Made by a program: the position numbers and the translations under genes
Part shown: in pieces, positions 31,376 through 43,219 of the stretch
How positions within the stretch are numbered: the first letter of the stretch is position 1
Layout: each line of letters begins with the position of its first letter
The notes under the pieces: generated by a model
Seen by the model: the letters and a program-made list of their open reading frames with translations, nothing else
Database searches by the model: none
What the model was told of the DNA's origin: nothing
NCBI GenBank assembly: GCA_032433595.1
Contig: JASWJB010000349.1
Span: 1-43,224, forward strand
Source of the DNA: Conoideocrella luteorostrata
Lineage: Eukaryota; Ascomycota; Sordariomycetes; Hypocreales; Clavicipitaceae
Direction of reading: 5' to 3'
Length of the DNA: 43,224 nucleotides

Positions 31376-32139
31376 CTTTCTTGTGGCGATTGAGTTAAAC
31401 CGGTTGCTACGCAGTGTGAGCCAAGATTTATAATTTATGTGCCCATGGCTATCTTGGATGATGCCCGCCTCATTACTCCGTACACCCTGCAGAGTGACAA
31501 ATCTAGAAGCAACCACATCTGTCCCCGAGGCTCTCCGTGCACAGGCCAAACTAATGAACTAGTTTAAAGCTCCACGGGCATGAACCCACCTCAAGGCACC
31601 ATACCAACTTTGGGAATTTGTCGATATGTCATCGCTACAGGCCCCACCAAGCTCGTCCTGACTGGTTCTTGCCAAGCTTGTCCTTGGTTTCAAAACAGCC
31701 AATCAGAAGAACAGTTGCGTGCGAGATTTTAGATACAAAGACCCCATTTACGGAATTGCAACCAATCATGTGTGTGTGCAAGGCTGCATGAGGCGCCTTT
31801 GTGCCCAATTTGTATCATAACACGAATGAAAACTCCCCAATCTGCGGTTGGGCCAGCAGCAAGGGTCGGGTAAAAAGTCGAAAATCCGCCACAGTTCATC
31901 CGGTGCAGGCTTTCGCGCCAACCGATTTAGGTAGTTATTTGATGTGTCATTACTATATGGAAACAGCATGTGATAGACTTACGATTCAGTGTTAATACAT
32001 GAAGTTTCTGACCTCACCATGTAGCCAAACATCAACTATACCCCATTCTACAACTCAGACGATTCGAGTATATAGAGAGTGCTCTCCCATATCCGAGCAA
32101 CACTTGAGGCGACAAGACCGTGCATGCCACATCGTTATA
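31376..32139. promoter_or_regulatory. Bidirectional promoter, MFS transporter / flavin monooxygenase
   Basis: 764 bp between divergent start codons. CCAAT elements are visible near 31690 and 31763 and CGAGTATATAGAGAG near 32063 is a TATA-like box about 75 nt upstream of the monooxygenase ATG. No motif obviously shared with the ACR3/Acr2 promoter beyond CCAATCA. Confidence 0.45.
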
Positions 32140-33898
32140 ATGGACGCCAGAGAAGAACTTGATTTGATCATCATCGGTGCTGGGTTCTCAGGTCCGTTGT
32201 CCCCATAAATCACAGACCGTTTCTAATAAAGTACTCATAACTGGAAGGCATCTGCGCCCTAATCAAGACTCTGCAGAAGCTGCCAGACGCAAAAGTGGCA
32301 GTGTTTGAGAAGGCGGACAGTGTTGGTGGTACTTGGGCAAAGAACACGTATCCGGGCTTGAGTTGTGATATCCCTTCCCAGGTAAGACCCGACTCGCACT
32401 AACGAGCCCAGTCAAAAGCGCAGAAGATGTGTTGACAACACTAAACAGCTTTACTCGTATTCGTTTGCTTTGAACCCGGACTGGCAAAACGTGTACGCTT
32501 CACAGCCGGAAATTCTTGCTTATATCAAGGATATAGTGTCCTCCCTTGGCATCTCGGAGCGAATTCAGCTAGGACAAGAGTGTACAGCGGTTGAGTGGGT
32601 TCATGATGAGTCTCTTTGGCGTGTTAAGCTTACCGACAGGGCAAACGGGCGCAACTACCTCAGATATGCCAGGTTCCTTATGACTGGTGTCGGCTTTTGC
32701 GACATTCCCAATGGCACCGAGAATATACGGAACGTGGAGAAATTCAAAGGCCGCATATTTCATAGCGCGAATTGGGACCATTCATTTGACTTTGACAACA
32801 AAGACGTGATCGTGGTTGGAAATGGGTGCTCGGCCAATCAGTTTGTTCCGCATCTGGTGAACGAAACATCAGTACGAAAAGTTACGCAAGTCGTCAGAAG
32901 CTCGCATTGGATCGCCCCGAAGAATGACTGCGTTATATCGAAGTGGCATAAACGGTCTGTATCCTTTCACCAATCCCACAAGTCCTGCACTAAGAAGAGA
33001 CGGGTAGGCTCTGCCGGAACTTCCCAGCCTTTGCCCAATTATCCAGACTATGGATTGCTGCCAAGTTAGACTTGTCCTTTAACGCATTCAAGGCCGGTAT
33101 TATTGGAGACATGCTTCGAACGGTCATTCAGATGCGCTTAACAAGCTATATGCGGCGCCTGTCGCCTCCTGGCTACCATGATATGCTCTTACCAGACTAT
33201 GATTTTGGGGCAAAGCGACCAGTTATGGATCACGGATATTTGAGCGCCCTGCACGACTCCCGACTGACATTAATACGATCATGCTCTTTAACAATTTTGA
33301 GTCCTCGAGAGGTTGAATGCGATAATGGACAGCTACTGGAGGCTGATGCCATAATCATGGCCAATGGATTCAAGACACAGGGCTTTTTGGCTCCGATTCG
33401 TGTCACTGGGGAAGAAGGCCAAGAGCTTCACCAGGTTTGGAACCAGAACGGAAACTTCCCGTCAGCTTACATGGGGTAAGCCGGGCTTTTTACGATACAA
33501 TAAGCCGCTACTAACAGCAGCATCTTAGGGTCTGTGCCGCTGGATTCCCAAATCTTTTTTTTCTTACTGGTCCTAACACCCTCCCATCTGGCCACTCGAC
33601 ACTTGTCGGAGTTGAGTGCTCGGTGGAGTATATTCTGCGAATTATGTCACCTTTCCTGAAAAATTCCGGGGTCTTCAAGGGTCGGAGCATTCAAGTGAGC
33701 GCCATGGCACAGGAGCGATTCAATAACTGGATTCAAGCTAAGCTATGTGGCCTTGTGTACACGGCGAGAGTTGAGAACTGGTACACTGACAAGGGCTCTG
33801 GCCGGAATACACTGATTTGGCCCGGGTCGCAATTAGCATTTTGGTGGTCAAGGTGCGTCAGAAAACCCCGGTGGAAGGATTTTGAGACTAAGTTTTAA
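32140..33898 (+). CDS. FAD-dependent monooxygenase, Baeyer-Villiger type, 509 aa
   Basis: Model: exons 32140-32191, 32248-32381, 32449-32954, 33008-33475 and 33529-33898; introns of 53-67 nt keep frame throughout. It has an FAD Rossmann motif IIIGAGFSG near residue 10-18, split by intron 1. Then come SVGGTWAKNTYPGLSCDIPS, the Baeyer-Villiger fingerprint FKGRIFHSANW (FxGxxxHxxxW, about residues 161-171), the NADPH Rossmann motif VVGNGCSANQF and a C-terminal FFLTGPNT. The enzyme would insert oxygen into a ketone or oxidise a heteroatom using NADPH and O2; the substrate cannot be read. Its partner is probably the divergent MFS transporter. Flavin monooxygenase genes (arsO) occur in some actinobacterial ars operons, making a link to the arsenic genes conceivable. 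Confidence 0.9.
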
Positions 33899-35431
33899 GT
33901 ATGCAATATCCATGACTTGGATCTGTTGAGCGTGTTTTGTTCAAACATTCTGCCTTCAGTGTTGGTGCAACTAGCCGTGATTATGGTCATTGGCTGGCAG
34001 TTAGGCGTGCACCGGGAATTGTCAGGAGGGAAATATGAAGTAGGCCATAAGCTGCAGTTGCACGGAGTTCTGACATGCAAGGGATTAGGCTAAAGCAATT
34101 GTCCGCAAATTATTAGTGCTTGTTACTTGTGTATTTTGTAACCATGGCCCGGTCAGGCAACTAAGCTGCTGGGATGCGAGAGTGCATTAGTGCCCCTTAG
34201 ATGAGGACCGGTAATACCCACGAGGCAATTTTATTGAGTTCAATTTAAGAGCATTTTTGCTAGGGAGGATAGTGGTTCAAGGTGATGGATGCACTGGGTA
34301 ATGGTAGTGCTGTCGAAACTTGTATTTCTGCTGCGAGGCTCCTGTGAGGCTGAAAACGTAGGAGTCTCTGAAGATGATGTTTGTCTGATCTTCTTGGGAC
34401 GGAAGCTGAACTAAGCCACAACGTCGCGTCTTCTACATGCCATTGGAGACCGTGGGGTCTTCCATCCTAAGGAAAACTAAGCTGGGGTCAGTAATGGTTC
34501 CAGAAAGGCTGCCGTGGGACGCATGGATCTGCTGAGATGGCCCGAACCAGCGAGGCCACAGGCCTTGCTGACCATGGACAGAGGGAAGGAATTAACGAAC
34601 AGAAGAGTCACATCAGTAGGGGGCGAAGTTTTGGCAATATCGAGTCCCCTTTGCTTCTATACGTATGTAATATCAAGTCAAGTTTGTTTCGATCCTAGCC
34701 AGAATAAGCGGCGCCGCACCAGCCGTGCACTACCAGAAACACTCAGCAAAACATACACTACATCATTGTAATTCTTATCTCATGGGTCCATCGACATCAA
34801 ATCCGCTAGGGGCTAGATAGCATATACCTATAAAGACCCTTGGAAAGTTAGCCTATTGTGGCGGGTTAGATCGGGAGCGGTTTCAACTCTGGAGGCGAAA
34901 GCGTGGGCTGTGTGAGCGTTTTAAAGATATTTGCTTGGCTTGCGGTCTCGCTTCCAGTCCTGGTGTATCAGGCAACAGCAAGCGGAATTGTCAGTGACCG
35001 TCTCTTAAGCTCGCAAGATCCCTCTTTTTTTTTTTTTTTGGCCTCCTTTATGTTGTCTCTCTCTTCTTCTTCGGCTCAGTCACTCACAACACAATCCTGT
35101 ACTTGATCTGGCTAGTTACTAATAAACATCCATACCCAAAGTAGATGATCTGCCCTCACGGAGCCTCATCCTCATCAAAATGAGGGCATGTTCCAGTCAG
35201 AAGTGGTCTCCACTACTCTGTCATGGTTTGATTTGAAGACTAAGAATTGAGGCCCTATTCTGGTTACATAAATCCCTATTGCCTGGTGCATGTAGTGTTG
35301 ATCGGCAGTCTTTGCTGATCATTGTACACTCCTTACGTGGAGGCTATTGGTCAGCGCATTTGTGGCTGCTATTTTACTATTACCGGTGTGTGAGGGTAGC
35401 GGCGTGAAAGGCAGACAGCGGCAAAGTGCAG
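33899..35431. other. Intergenic region, no gene seen
   Basis: 1.5 kb without a supported gene. The frame 34903-35106 has a signal-peptide-like stretch but begins with GTG and no ATG is available. A pyrimidine-rich tract with a T-run lies at about 35025-35080. Confidence 0.5.
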
Positions 35432-35680
35432 CCATGTTCGAGTGAACGAATAGCATTAGTTCGTCACCGTGTGGATTCTGGTCTGCAAAAACAAGAAGCC
35501 ATGCTCGAGTGAACGAATAGCATTAGTTCGTCACCGTGTGGATCCTGGTCTGCAAAACCAAGAAACCATGCTCGAGTTAACGAATAGCATTAGTTCGTCA
35601 CCGTGTGGATCCTGGTCTGCAAAAACAAGAAGCCATGCTCGAGTTAACGAATAGCATTAGTTCGTCTTCCTGTGGATAGC
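35432..35680 (+). repeat. 67-bp tandem repeat, about 3.7 copies
   Basis: Units begin CCATG(T/C)TCGAGT at 35432, 35499, 35566 and 35633, exactly 67 bp apart, with only a few substitutions; the fourth breaks off near 35680. Each unit holds ACGAA-N9-TTCGT, a 5-bp-stem inverted repeat. High identity implies recent amplification. No long frame is maintained, because 67 is not a multiple of three. Confidence 0.9.
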
Positions 35681-35794
35681 AATCAGTTCTGCCAAACAAG
35701 CAAACAGACCGTGTACAGGACAGAGTCTATCATACAAAACGACGGACGGGGCGTCAAATCCATATGTCAGGACGCGACCCACTCTGCTCCACTT

Positions 35795-35837
35795 GTGTCT
35801 GGACACCACCTACTCTCCTCCGCTTGTGTCCGGACAC
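35795..35837. promoter_or_regulatory. Pair of 12-bp palindromes upstream of gene at 36006
   Basis: GTGTCCGGACAC at 35826-35837 is a perfect palindrome and GTGTCTGGACAC at 35795-35806 differs by one base. They are 31 bp apart (about three helical turns) inside a two-copy 31-bp repeat. GGGCTATAAGTG follows at about 35847 as a TATA-like box and the ATG is at 36006. The arrangement fits a dimeric transcription-factor binding site; the factor is unknown. Confidence 0.5.
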
Positions 35838-36005
35838 CACCCAGTGGGCTATAAGTGTAGGGCTGATTCCCAGGTCATTTCCCTTTCTTTTTCTCATTCT
35901 CTTCAGAGCGCTCTAATTCCTAGTGCTAACGTGGAGCTTGCTGTAGTGAGACGTGAGTCGGGGCGGTTGTTTGAGGTTATCCGAGTTCTGAACACTGGTG
36001 GAGAG

Positions 36006-36559
36006 ATGGCGGGCAGCAACTACCGTAGGGGCGTGAACAACCGTGGGACGGACACTTGTGGTAAGTGCGCTTCCCCGGCCCATACGACATAGTTTTGGTG
36101 AGAATATTCGCTAATTATGGCTGCTGTTTATTTTTTTTAGGTGTATCCCAATCGCGATCGCACAATATAGTCAAGGACATGGTTCGAGAGGTCACAGGGC
36201 AACCGCAGGAACATGTTCAGCCTCGGTCGGATTCAGTGCCGGCGCTGGTGAAACTTGGCAGGCGGGATGGGTCTAAGGAGCGATGCACGCCACTGCAGAA
36301 TGCTAGCAAGTTCAATGAAGATAACTACGCGCAGTTGCCGGAAAGTTCTGGAGAACAACCGTGCCACATTGAAGCTTTGAAGACACGGCGTAGTCAAATG
36401 CAGGCAACTATGCATGAGGTTGCCGAGGCGGGTCAGGTAAGGGATCCAGGGTCAGGCGGTGGAGCTTCAGAGAAGATGAAGAAAGACAAGGAGAAGAAGA
36501 AAAAGAGGAACGAGCCTAAACTACAGACTTGGCCCAAGCCTGGGAGCAGGAAGAGCTGA
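36006..36559 (+). CDS. Unknown 157-aa basic protein with Lys-rich tail
   Basis: Model: exon 1 36006-36060, intron 36061-36140 (GTAAGT, ending in a T-run plus TAG), exon 2 36141-36559. The splice is in frame and textbook-like. The product starts MAGSNYRRGVNNRGTDTCG, has a polar middle (VKDMVREVTGQPQEH, EALKTRRSQMQATMHE) and ends in a highly charged segment (KMKKDKEKKKKRNEPK) that could act as a nuclear localisation signal. No domain recognised; no signal peptide or membrane segment. A TATA-like box and paired palindromes lie upstream. It could be a real small gene or the remnant of a larger or mobile-element gene. Confidence 0.5.
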
Positions 36560-38001
36560 GAGAACGGTAGAGGACTCAGCTTTAGCTTATTACAAATAGT
36601 CTGCAGCAATAGTTATCTTAGCGTAAAGTCCTGTCATTTACCAATAGATTGTCTAGTTTCTTGACTCATACTTGCTGCGTTGTGTGCTCACGGAATATTC
36701 TAGCAATATAACAGAATGGTCAACAAGCGCCGAGCTGTCAGGGGCTCGTTAGGTGACTCTGGCCGATAGGCGCCTTATATAGCTGGATACTGGGGGTATT
36801 CGGCATCGGCCGCTACTGCTGGATCTTTTTGTTCCTGGCGCAGTGGGTAAACCCAGTGCCCATCGTGACACGAGCTGATTAGGGAAAGCCCTTTATAACT
36901 AGGCTTTGGTATACGGCTTTATTCTGCTAGCCAACCCTAAGTAATCCACAGCGTAGATCTAACGAGGGTACCATCAAGAAATGGATGAATTCCCGTCCTC
37001 AAGCATAACTCGAAGAACCCCGTGGCCCGCCCGCCCCGCCCAAAGTGACTGATTTTTCTAGGCAAAGCCTGAACAATGCATGCTACGCGTCCCAAAAAAG
37101 TTGTCTCAGCTGTTCCCGAATAAGTATGTTGGCATGTGTTGGGTTATAAGGGCCAGCCTACCCTTTGCGACCCGAATTGAGGTTACATCGAACCCAATCT
37201 TTGCCCTGCCTGCGAGGGCCTGCACATAAAGCGGCCTGGAGCGCTGTGGCGCAACGCTCCGCGGCGTAAACTTGCGGCGTGGTCCAGTGGAGGCTGTGGG
37301 ATGTGGCAACGTGACGCTACAGACGCGTTCCACGTACGGGGTTACGTGCTGCTTTACCAGCCAGCATCGCCATTGTTGCCCTAGTGTGGCGCAGAAGATG
37401 TTCATATCAAGGAACAACTTGGACAATTGCTGGGAGGTAATCGGTGCGCTCATGCCACGGATTGATTCGCGAAATACGCGCCTCGTTAGAGAGAAGCACC
37501 GGAAAAGATATTTCGGGGAAATACCCTTGTGGCCCCCATATAGAGGAACAACAAAAGCTGCTGATCCTCATATGCGCGAGTATTGTCGTATTTGTAAGAT
37601 GCGAGCTGGGCAAATAAAATTGCATCATTATAGGGTCCGTCGTAGTCCATGGTAGATGTCTCACTGGGGAACGGATGTTCAGTTTACTTTCTTGTTTGTA
37701 GGGTGCGGGCGAAGCTCAAGCTCGATCAAGGGTCTAAATCTTCCATTAATAAAATATGAAAGGATATAGCGACATTTTTACACTCTCGTGGGCCCCGGAG
37801 CTCTATATAGTCCTCGGATACAATAATATGGTGGGTGACCTGGTACAAACTCCGCGCCACCGAAGAAGACAACACCTGGTGTATGAAGAAACTACAATTG
37901 CCCTGTCATGACATGATCATCATTGCATCAGCCCCCAAAATCGACGACGCGACTTGTACATTTTCGAGACTTTTCATCGAGCATGTTAACACCCAAAGCA
38001 G
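36560..38001. other. Intergenic region, no gene seen
   Basis: 1.4 kb. The largest frames (37106-37453 minus, 37272-37655 plus) overlap each other antisense and show no motif or reliable start. Read as non-coding. Confidence 0.45.
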
Positions 38002-39219
38002 CTAGAAACGGAATTGGGCGCCATACCACGAGGCAGGGTTAAATGGCTTGGAAGCCGCCGAGCTCTTAACATCTTCCTCATTGTCCTCGACATCCCCCTC
38101 ATCAGCGGTAGCCTCTGACCTCTCACCAAGCAGCGCCTGAAGCCTTCTTCTCTTCTCCACTATGCCGCGAGCAGGTAGTATTCTTTGGGGGGGAAGTTGG
38201 ATTTCAACCCTTTCAGCTATAGACAATCTCTCTGGCGGCAGGCGGACCACTACATTACGGCCGTTAAAAGGCAACCTGGACGTCTTCTGTAGCAAAAACT
38301 CGTTTACTCCATCGTCAAAAATGTATCGATGGCTGCGGACCGCCACAGGAGCTTTTGGACGCGGCGGACTGCTTGAGATACTCTGAGCCGATAAAGATTG
38401 GATGCTTCTTGTTTTGCGAATAGGTACAGCTAGCAGCGTAGATCTTGGCGTTTTTGTACCCTCGGCCACGTTGCCAAATCTGAATGTCTCATTTTTCGTT
38501 GTTCCTGATACATCTGATGCCGGGCTGGCACTCCGTGAAGGTGCATCCGGTGCAGTGGGCTGTGTGATGATGCCCGATATATTCTCCTCGACAATTATCG
38601 GATCGACTTGCGTAGACGCCGACGTGTAGTTGGTGGTCTCTCTCGTCGCTCCATCAAGCCCTAGCCCAACAGGCGTACCGGGATCTTTGGGCACGTCAGT
38701 CTGCGTCGACGAAGATGTGCAGTTGGTAGCCTCAAGCATCGCGCCATCACCCTCTGGCCCAACAGGCGTAGCGGGCTCCACGTCAGTCTGCGTCGACGAA
38801 GATGTGCAGTTGGTGGCCTCACTCATCGCGCCATCACGCTCTGGCCCAACAGGCGTACCGGGCTCTTTGGGCACATCAGTCTGCGTTGACGAAGATGTGC
38901 AGTTGGTGGCCTCTCTCGTGGTGTCATCGAGCCCTGGCTCAACAGGCGTGGCGGGTTCTTCAGACACGTCAGTCTGTGTCGAGGCGGAGACATAGCTATA
39001 GCTGACTGCAAGATGTAACTCGTTGGACGATGAGAGACTCTCTGATGCTCTTTGGCTCGCAACAATCCTCTCAAATTCCTTCAACAGATCGCCGCGGTCC
39101 CTTCTCAAGAGCTCCCGTATATCGTGTCCATCGGGGTCGACGCCACGCTTCTTGCGGAAGAGATCCCGAAGCCGACCCACGACTGGTACGTCGCTGAGCT
39201 TATCATGCGAAGAGGCCAT
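38002..39219 (-). CDS. Disordered protein with five STQ(T/V)D repeats, 405 aa
   Basis: Single-exon minus-strand frame. ATG 39219 (MASSHDKLSDVPVVGR) is the first Met with Kozak-like context; the 33 codons above lack an ATG. The N-terminus has a charged helix (RLRDLFRKKRG...LLKEFERIV). Then a ~29-31-residue repeat occurs in tandem, each unit containing (S/A)STQTDV plus EPGTPVGP-type Pro/Gly linker; the last unit has STQVDP. After a Ser/Pro-rich segment the C-terminus contains a more ordered block (HRYIFDDGVNEFLLQKTSRL, LSIAERVEIQLPPQR) and an acidic stretch, ending WYGAQFRF. No enzyme domain is visible. The TQT core is the classic anchor for dynein light chain LC8, so a multivalent LC8-binding scaffold is a reasonable hypothesis. 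Confidence 0.75.
   Translation of the reverse strand: MASSHDKLSDVPVVGRLRDLFRKKRGVDPDGHDIRELLRRDRGDLLKEFERIVASQRASESLSSSNELHLAVSYSYVSASTQTDVSEEPATPVEPGLDDTTREATNCTSSSTQTDVPKEPGTPVGPERDGAMSEATNCTSSSTQTDVEPATPVGPEGDGAMLEATNCTSSSTQTDVPKDPGTPVGLGLDGATRETTNYTSASTQVDPIIVEENISGIITQPTAPDAPSRSASPASDVSGTTKNETFRFGNVAEGTKTPRSTLLAVPIRKTRSIQSLSAQSISSSPPRPKAPVAVRSHRYIFDDGVNEFLLQKTSRLPFNGRNVVVRLPPERLSIAERVEIQLPPQRILPARGIVEKRRRLQALLGERSEATADEGDVEDNEEDVKSSAASKPFNPASWYGAQFRF
38600..38985 (-). repeat. In-frame ~93-bp coding repeats (STQTDV units)
   Basis: Five STQ(T/V)D motifs fall near 38605, 38697, 38784, 38877 and 38970, spaced about 93, 87, 93 and 93 bp, always multiples of three. The three central units are near-identical at DNA level. 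The outer units are diverged, the usual picture for repeats expanding from the middle. Confidence 0.85.
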
Positions 39220-40672
39220 GTTGAGATTTAAGCTCCTCTGGCGCCGGAGGGAAGTGCTCCTGATCTCCAACCTCAGCAGGTCAGAGCAAATTGCTGGGAA
39301 TGCGGACAGCCCAGGCACCGGGGACGCGTCTCGTCATATTTGGTCCCCGCATTGCTGCTTTCGAGTGTTGGTTCAGCTGGTGTTACATATATGCATGCAT
39401 GGATTGCATTCCACAGTCCAGCTCATGCGGCCGATATGCAAGGCCCAGCAGGCAATGTAATCCTGCTTCGTGCCCCCCCCTTGGCTGACGTTACCTAGTT
39501 ATCGCGTGCATGCTCCCGTCGCCTTGAGCTAGAGACTGTCAATCTCACGATGCCCCAGTGTTTCGAAGGAGATGCGGATATAGCACAGCGACCGGAAGAT
39601 CAGCCCGTTGTGAGGTTTTGATGGAGGATTGTCGTGGCAGTAAATTCCCGATACAGTGGTAGTACTTTCGGCCGGCGAATTCTGCGGTAGGGTCAGTCAG
39701 TGGTCAAGTGGAGGCTAGGCACAAGCCATTATGCGGCAGAGCGGGTTCTCGCTGAGCCGGCGGCTAAGCGCTGTGTATTACAGAGAGCAGTAACTAGGCC
39801 CGGAGTACCGTAATTAGTTGCGGCGCGGGATGCTACAGCGACTAAACCGATGACTATTATTGGAACTTACGGACATTTATATTCATCTAACACAACCATC
39901 GTCTGGCCCTGCCGGTTGTATCAATGCAGCCAAACTCCGTAAGTGTCTGGGTTGTTTTCGCGACTTGACATGCCTTGGCCCATACTCCGTGAGAAACTGT
40001 CAAACCCGGCTTGGTCCCTTGCTCCTGTAGTGATTCTCGCCGACAAGCGTCCATACGGCGTAATTCCAGCGCAGCTTCACACCAAGCGGCCACGATAATG
40101 AATGCCGAACGCACACAGAGCCGTTCTGGTCAGCTGCTGCTACGAAGCGACAATAAAACAAACCAATGGCCCATCATTCGCATCTGCCCTCTCCTTATTC
40201 CCCTCATCCCAAATCATTCCCGCATCTCAGAATCTCAGATCGAATCAAATCCCCCGCCATCCCCACCCAGGCAAGCAAGCAACCTCAACATCTGAAACCG
40301 CTCACCAAACACATCACCCCCTCCGGCACCTTCTTAACCGTTTCAATGCTGCGCTGCCTGCATACAAAAATACACTTTAAACATGAGCTTATTAAACAGG
40401 GCCAATTACGAGCCGGCGCCGTGGCCTGCTCAACCCACGCTGAGCATATGAAACGCCAAACTTTAATGGAGGCTGCTTCTATTCTAATTACGTTGCGGTC
40501 GGTCCTCGCCTGGCCGTGCGGCCTTGGGTTGCATTGCACGCTGTCGCAGGAGAGATGGGTTCAAGTATTCAAGAGCTGATCTTTTCTCCGCTCTTGATTC
40601 TTCAAAAACAGCGTGTTGTCGTGCATGTTTCGCTGCTATTTCTTCGTTGAGCGCCGCGTCGTCACGGCGCAA
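39220..40672. other. Intergenic region, no gene seen
   Basis: 1.45 kb between divergent genes (minus at 39219, plus at 40673), so it must hold both promoters. Contains (A)CTCCGTA motifs near 39935 and 39983. Frames here overlap antisense and have no recognisable content. Confidence 0.45.
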
Positions 40673-41649
<977 letters not shown>

Positions 41650-43203
41650 TCGAGAGGTGTTCAAGCCGTTCTTCAGTTCCGGGAGGTTTGAAAACGGTGC
41701 CCACGCTCTGTTTCATGATATCTACGGCTCTTGCTGTTCATGCGCCGCTCCACAACGGAAGCTGCGATTTGTATATATTGGTTCACATGAGTTGACTCTC
41801 GAAGTTCCACGGGGGCTAGATGGCCCGGATTGGCAGAGTGACAAAGAACAAGAAGCAAAGAAAGGTCCACTAGTGTCTATCTGTTAGTCATGTATTGCGA
41901 CGTAATGAGGAGGATTATGGTTGAACTTTATCGAGGTGCTGGCCAGAGTGCTGTTGTCGGACGATGAGAGAGCCAAGGAAATTTTTCGTCATAGGTTTGG
42001 GATCATATACGAGACTTCCAACCGAGAGATCGCTTTGACAATCATGATCCGACCTTTGCACAGCCGGAGATGGTGTAAACCGTTCCGCGAGCTTGAATTA
42101 TCCTCCAAACTCGCGCTTGCTAAAGGCAATAGCTTAAGCGTCCTTGTTGCCCGCATCAGCCAAGCTGCTATGAGTGATTGTCGGACAACTCAGATACTCT
42201 CCATAGTATCCTGTGCATTACCTTCCCAGCAGCAGCCACCCAGAACATGACGTTGACGCACATCCTGTGAAATATTCAGAATGCACAGATAGAACGCAGC
42301 CACATGTTTCCCACATCACCTTCACCGTTACGGCCAATTGGCTGGCTGTCCGCGTCAATCCATGCGGCGTCCCTAAAAATAGCCTTGAAGGATGTGTGTG
42401 GACTGTATCCATGTCCTGCCCGATCGATTTGCCCAAATGTCACGCTGCTGCTGTGATTGAGCGCCGCATGCAGATATGACCACGGCGCAGGAAGCAGACG
42501 CTTTCAGGAGTGGGCATTCAAGTGGCGCGTTGGTGGGCCTCTTGCTCTAACTAATCGATACTCTCTACCGTGGTACAGGGTGCAGAGCACCGTACCTGCG
42601 TCACTCCAGCCAACAGCAGACATACTAGTGCTCCGTACTCCGCATGCATGCGTCGCAAGGGCACGCAAGGGCACCGTACCAAAAGACAAAACATCAGTGA
42701 AGCGACTGGAGCCCTGCTCAGATCATCGTCACCCCCAATCAGACGCTAGCCAATGCCCGCACAACGGTGCTGCATATCACCCGCCCCCCATGTGCCCCGT
42801 ACAAACATGCCGAGTTGGAAGGAGTTGGCCGACACCAACATCTGTCCATGCCGTCTTGCCGGAATGAATGCGCCAAGAACAACTGGGCCGCTGCGGCCGA
42901 CGAAGGCTCCGTCCCTATTCAACAGGCAGGTCATATTATAGTAGGCTGCGCTAGTAACGAACAGTACTGACCCTCCAAGGCTCGGCGTACACGGTGGCGG
43001 GTACGTAACCCGACGGCGGGGTCTATGAACAAGAAGACATGGCATGATATGACTGAAGTAGGTCACTAACTACGGCGGCCGTAAGACCGACAAGCGCTAA
43101 TAAAGGTGCAGAAAGAAAATTAAAATAGTTCAGTCAATCTCTACGGGCCTAGCGAGCCCAACTAACTGAGGAACCACGTCTACTTAGTTGGCCCATCGTG
43201 GAG
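41650..43203. other. Terminal region without a supported gene
   Basis: Frames such as 41921-42250 plus and 42746-43066 minus have no domain, no convincing start context and no splice partner. The left end is the 3' region of the Ser-rich protein gene. A gene extending beyond the window cannot be excluded. Confidence 0.45.
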
Positions 43204-43219
43204 CCCCCCCCCCCCCCCC
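43204..43219 (+). repeat. 16-nt poly-C run near window end
   Basis: Sixteen consecutive C followed by TTTTC. Unusually long C homopolymer; may be real or an assembly/sequencing limit. Confidence 0.8.

Noticed and set aside
34903..35106. Frame with a signal-peptide-like start
   Set aside because: Begins with GTG, no ATG in frame, and runs into a T-homopolymer; no splice partner restores a gene.
37106..37664. Overlapping sense and antisense frames of 85-127 codons
   Set aside because: No recognisable domain or reliable start context; mutual antisense overlap suggests chance frames.
38630..38995. Plus-strand 121-codon repetitive frame
   Set aside because: Antisense of the STQTDV repeats; in-frame repeats of 93 bp keep both strands open.
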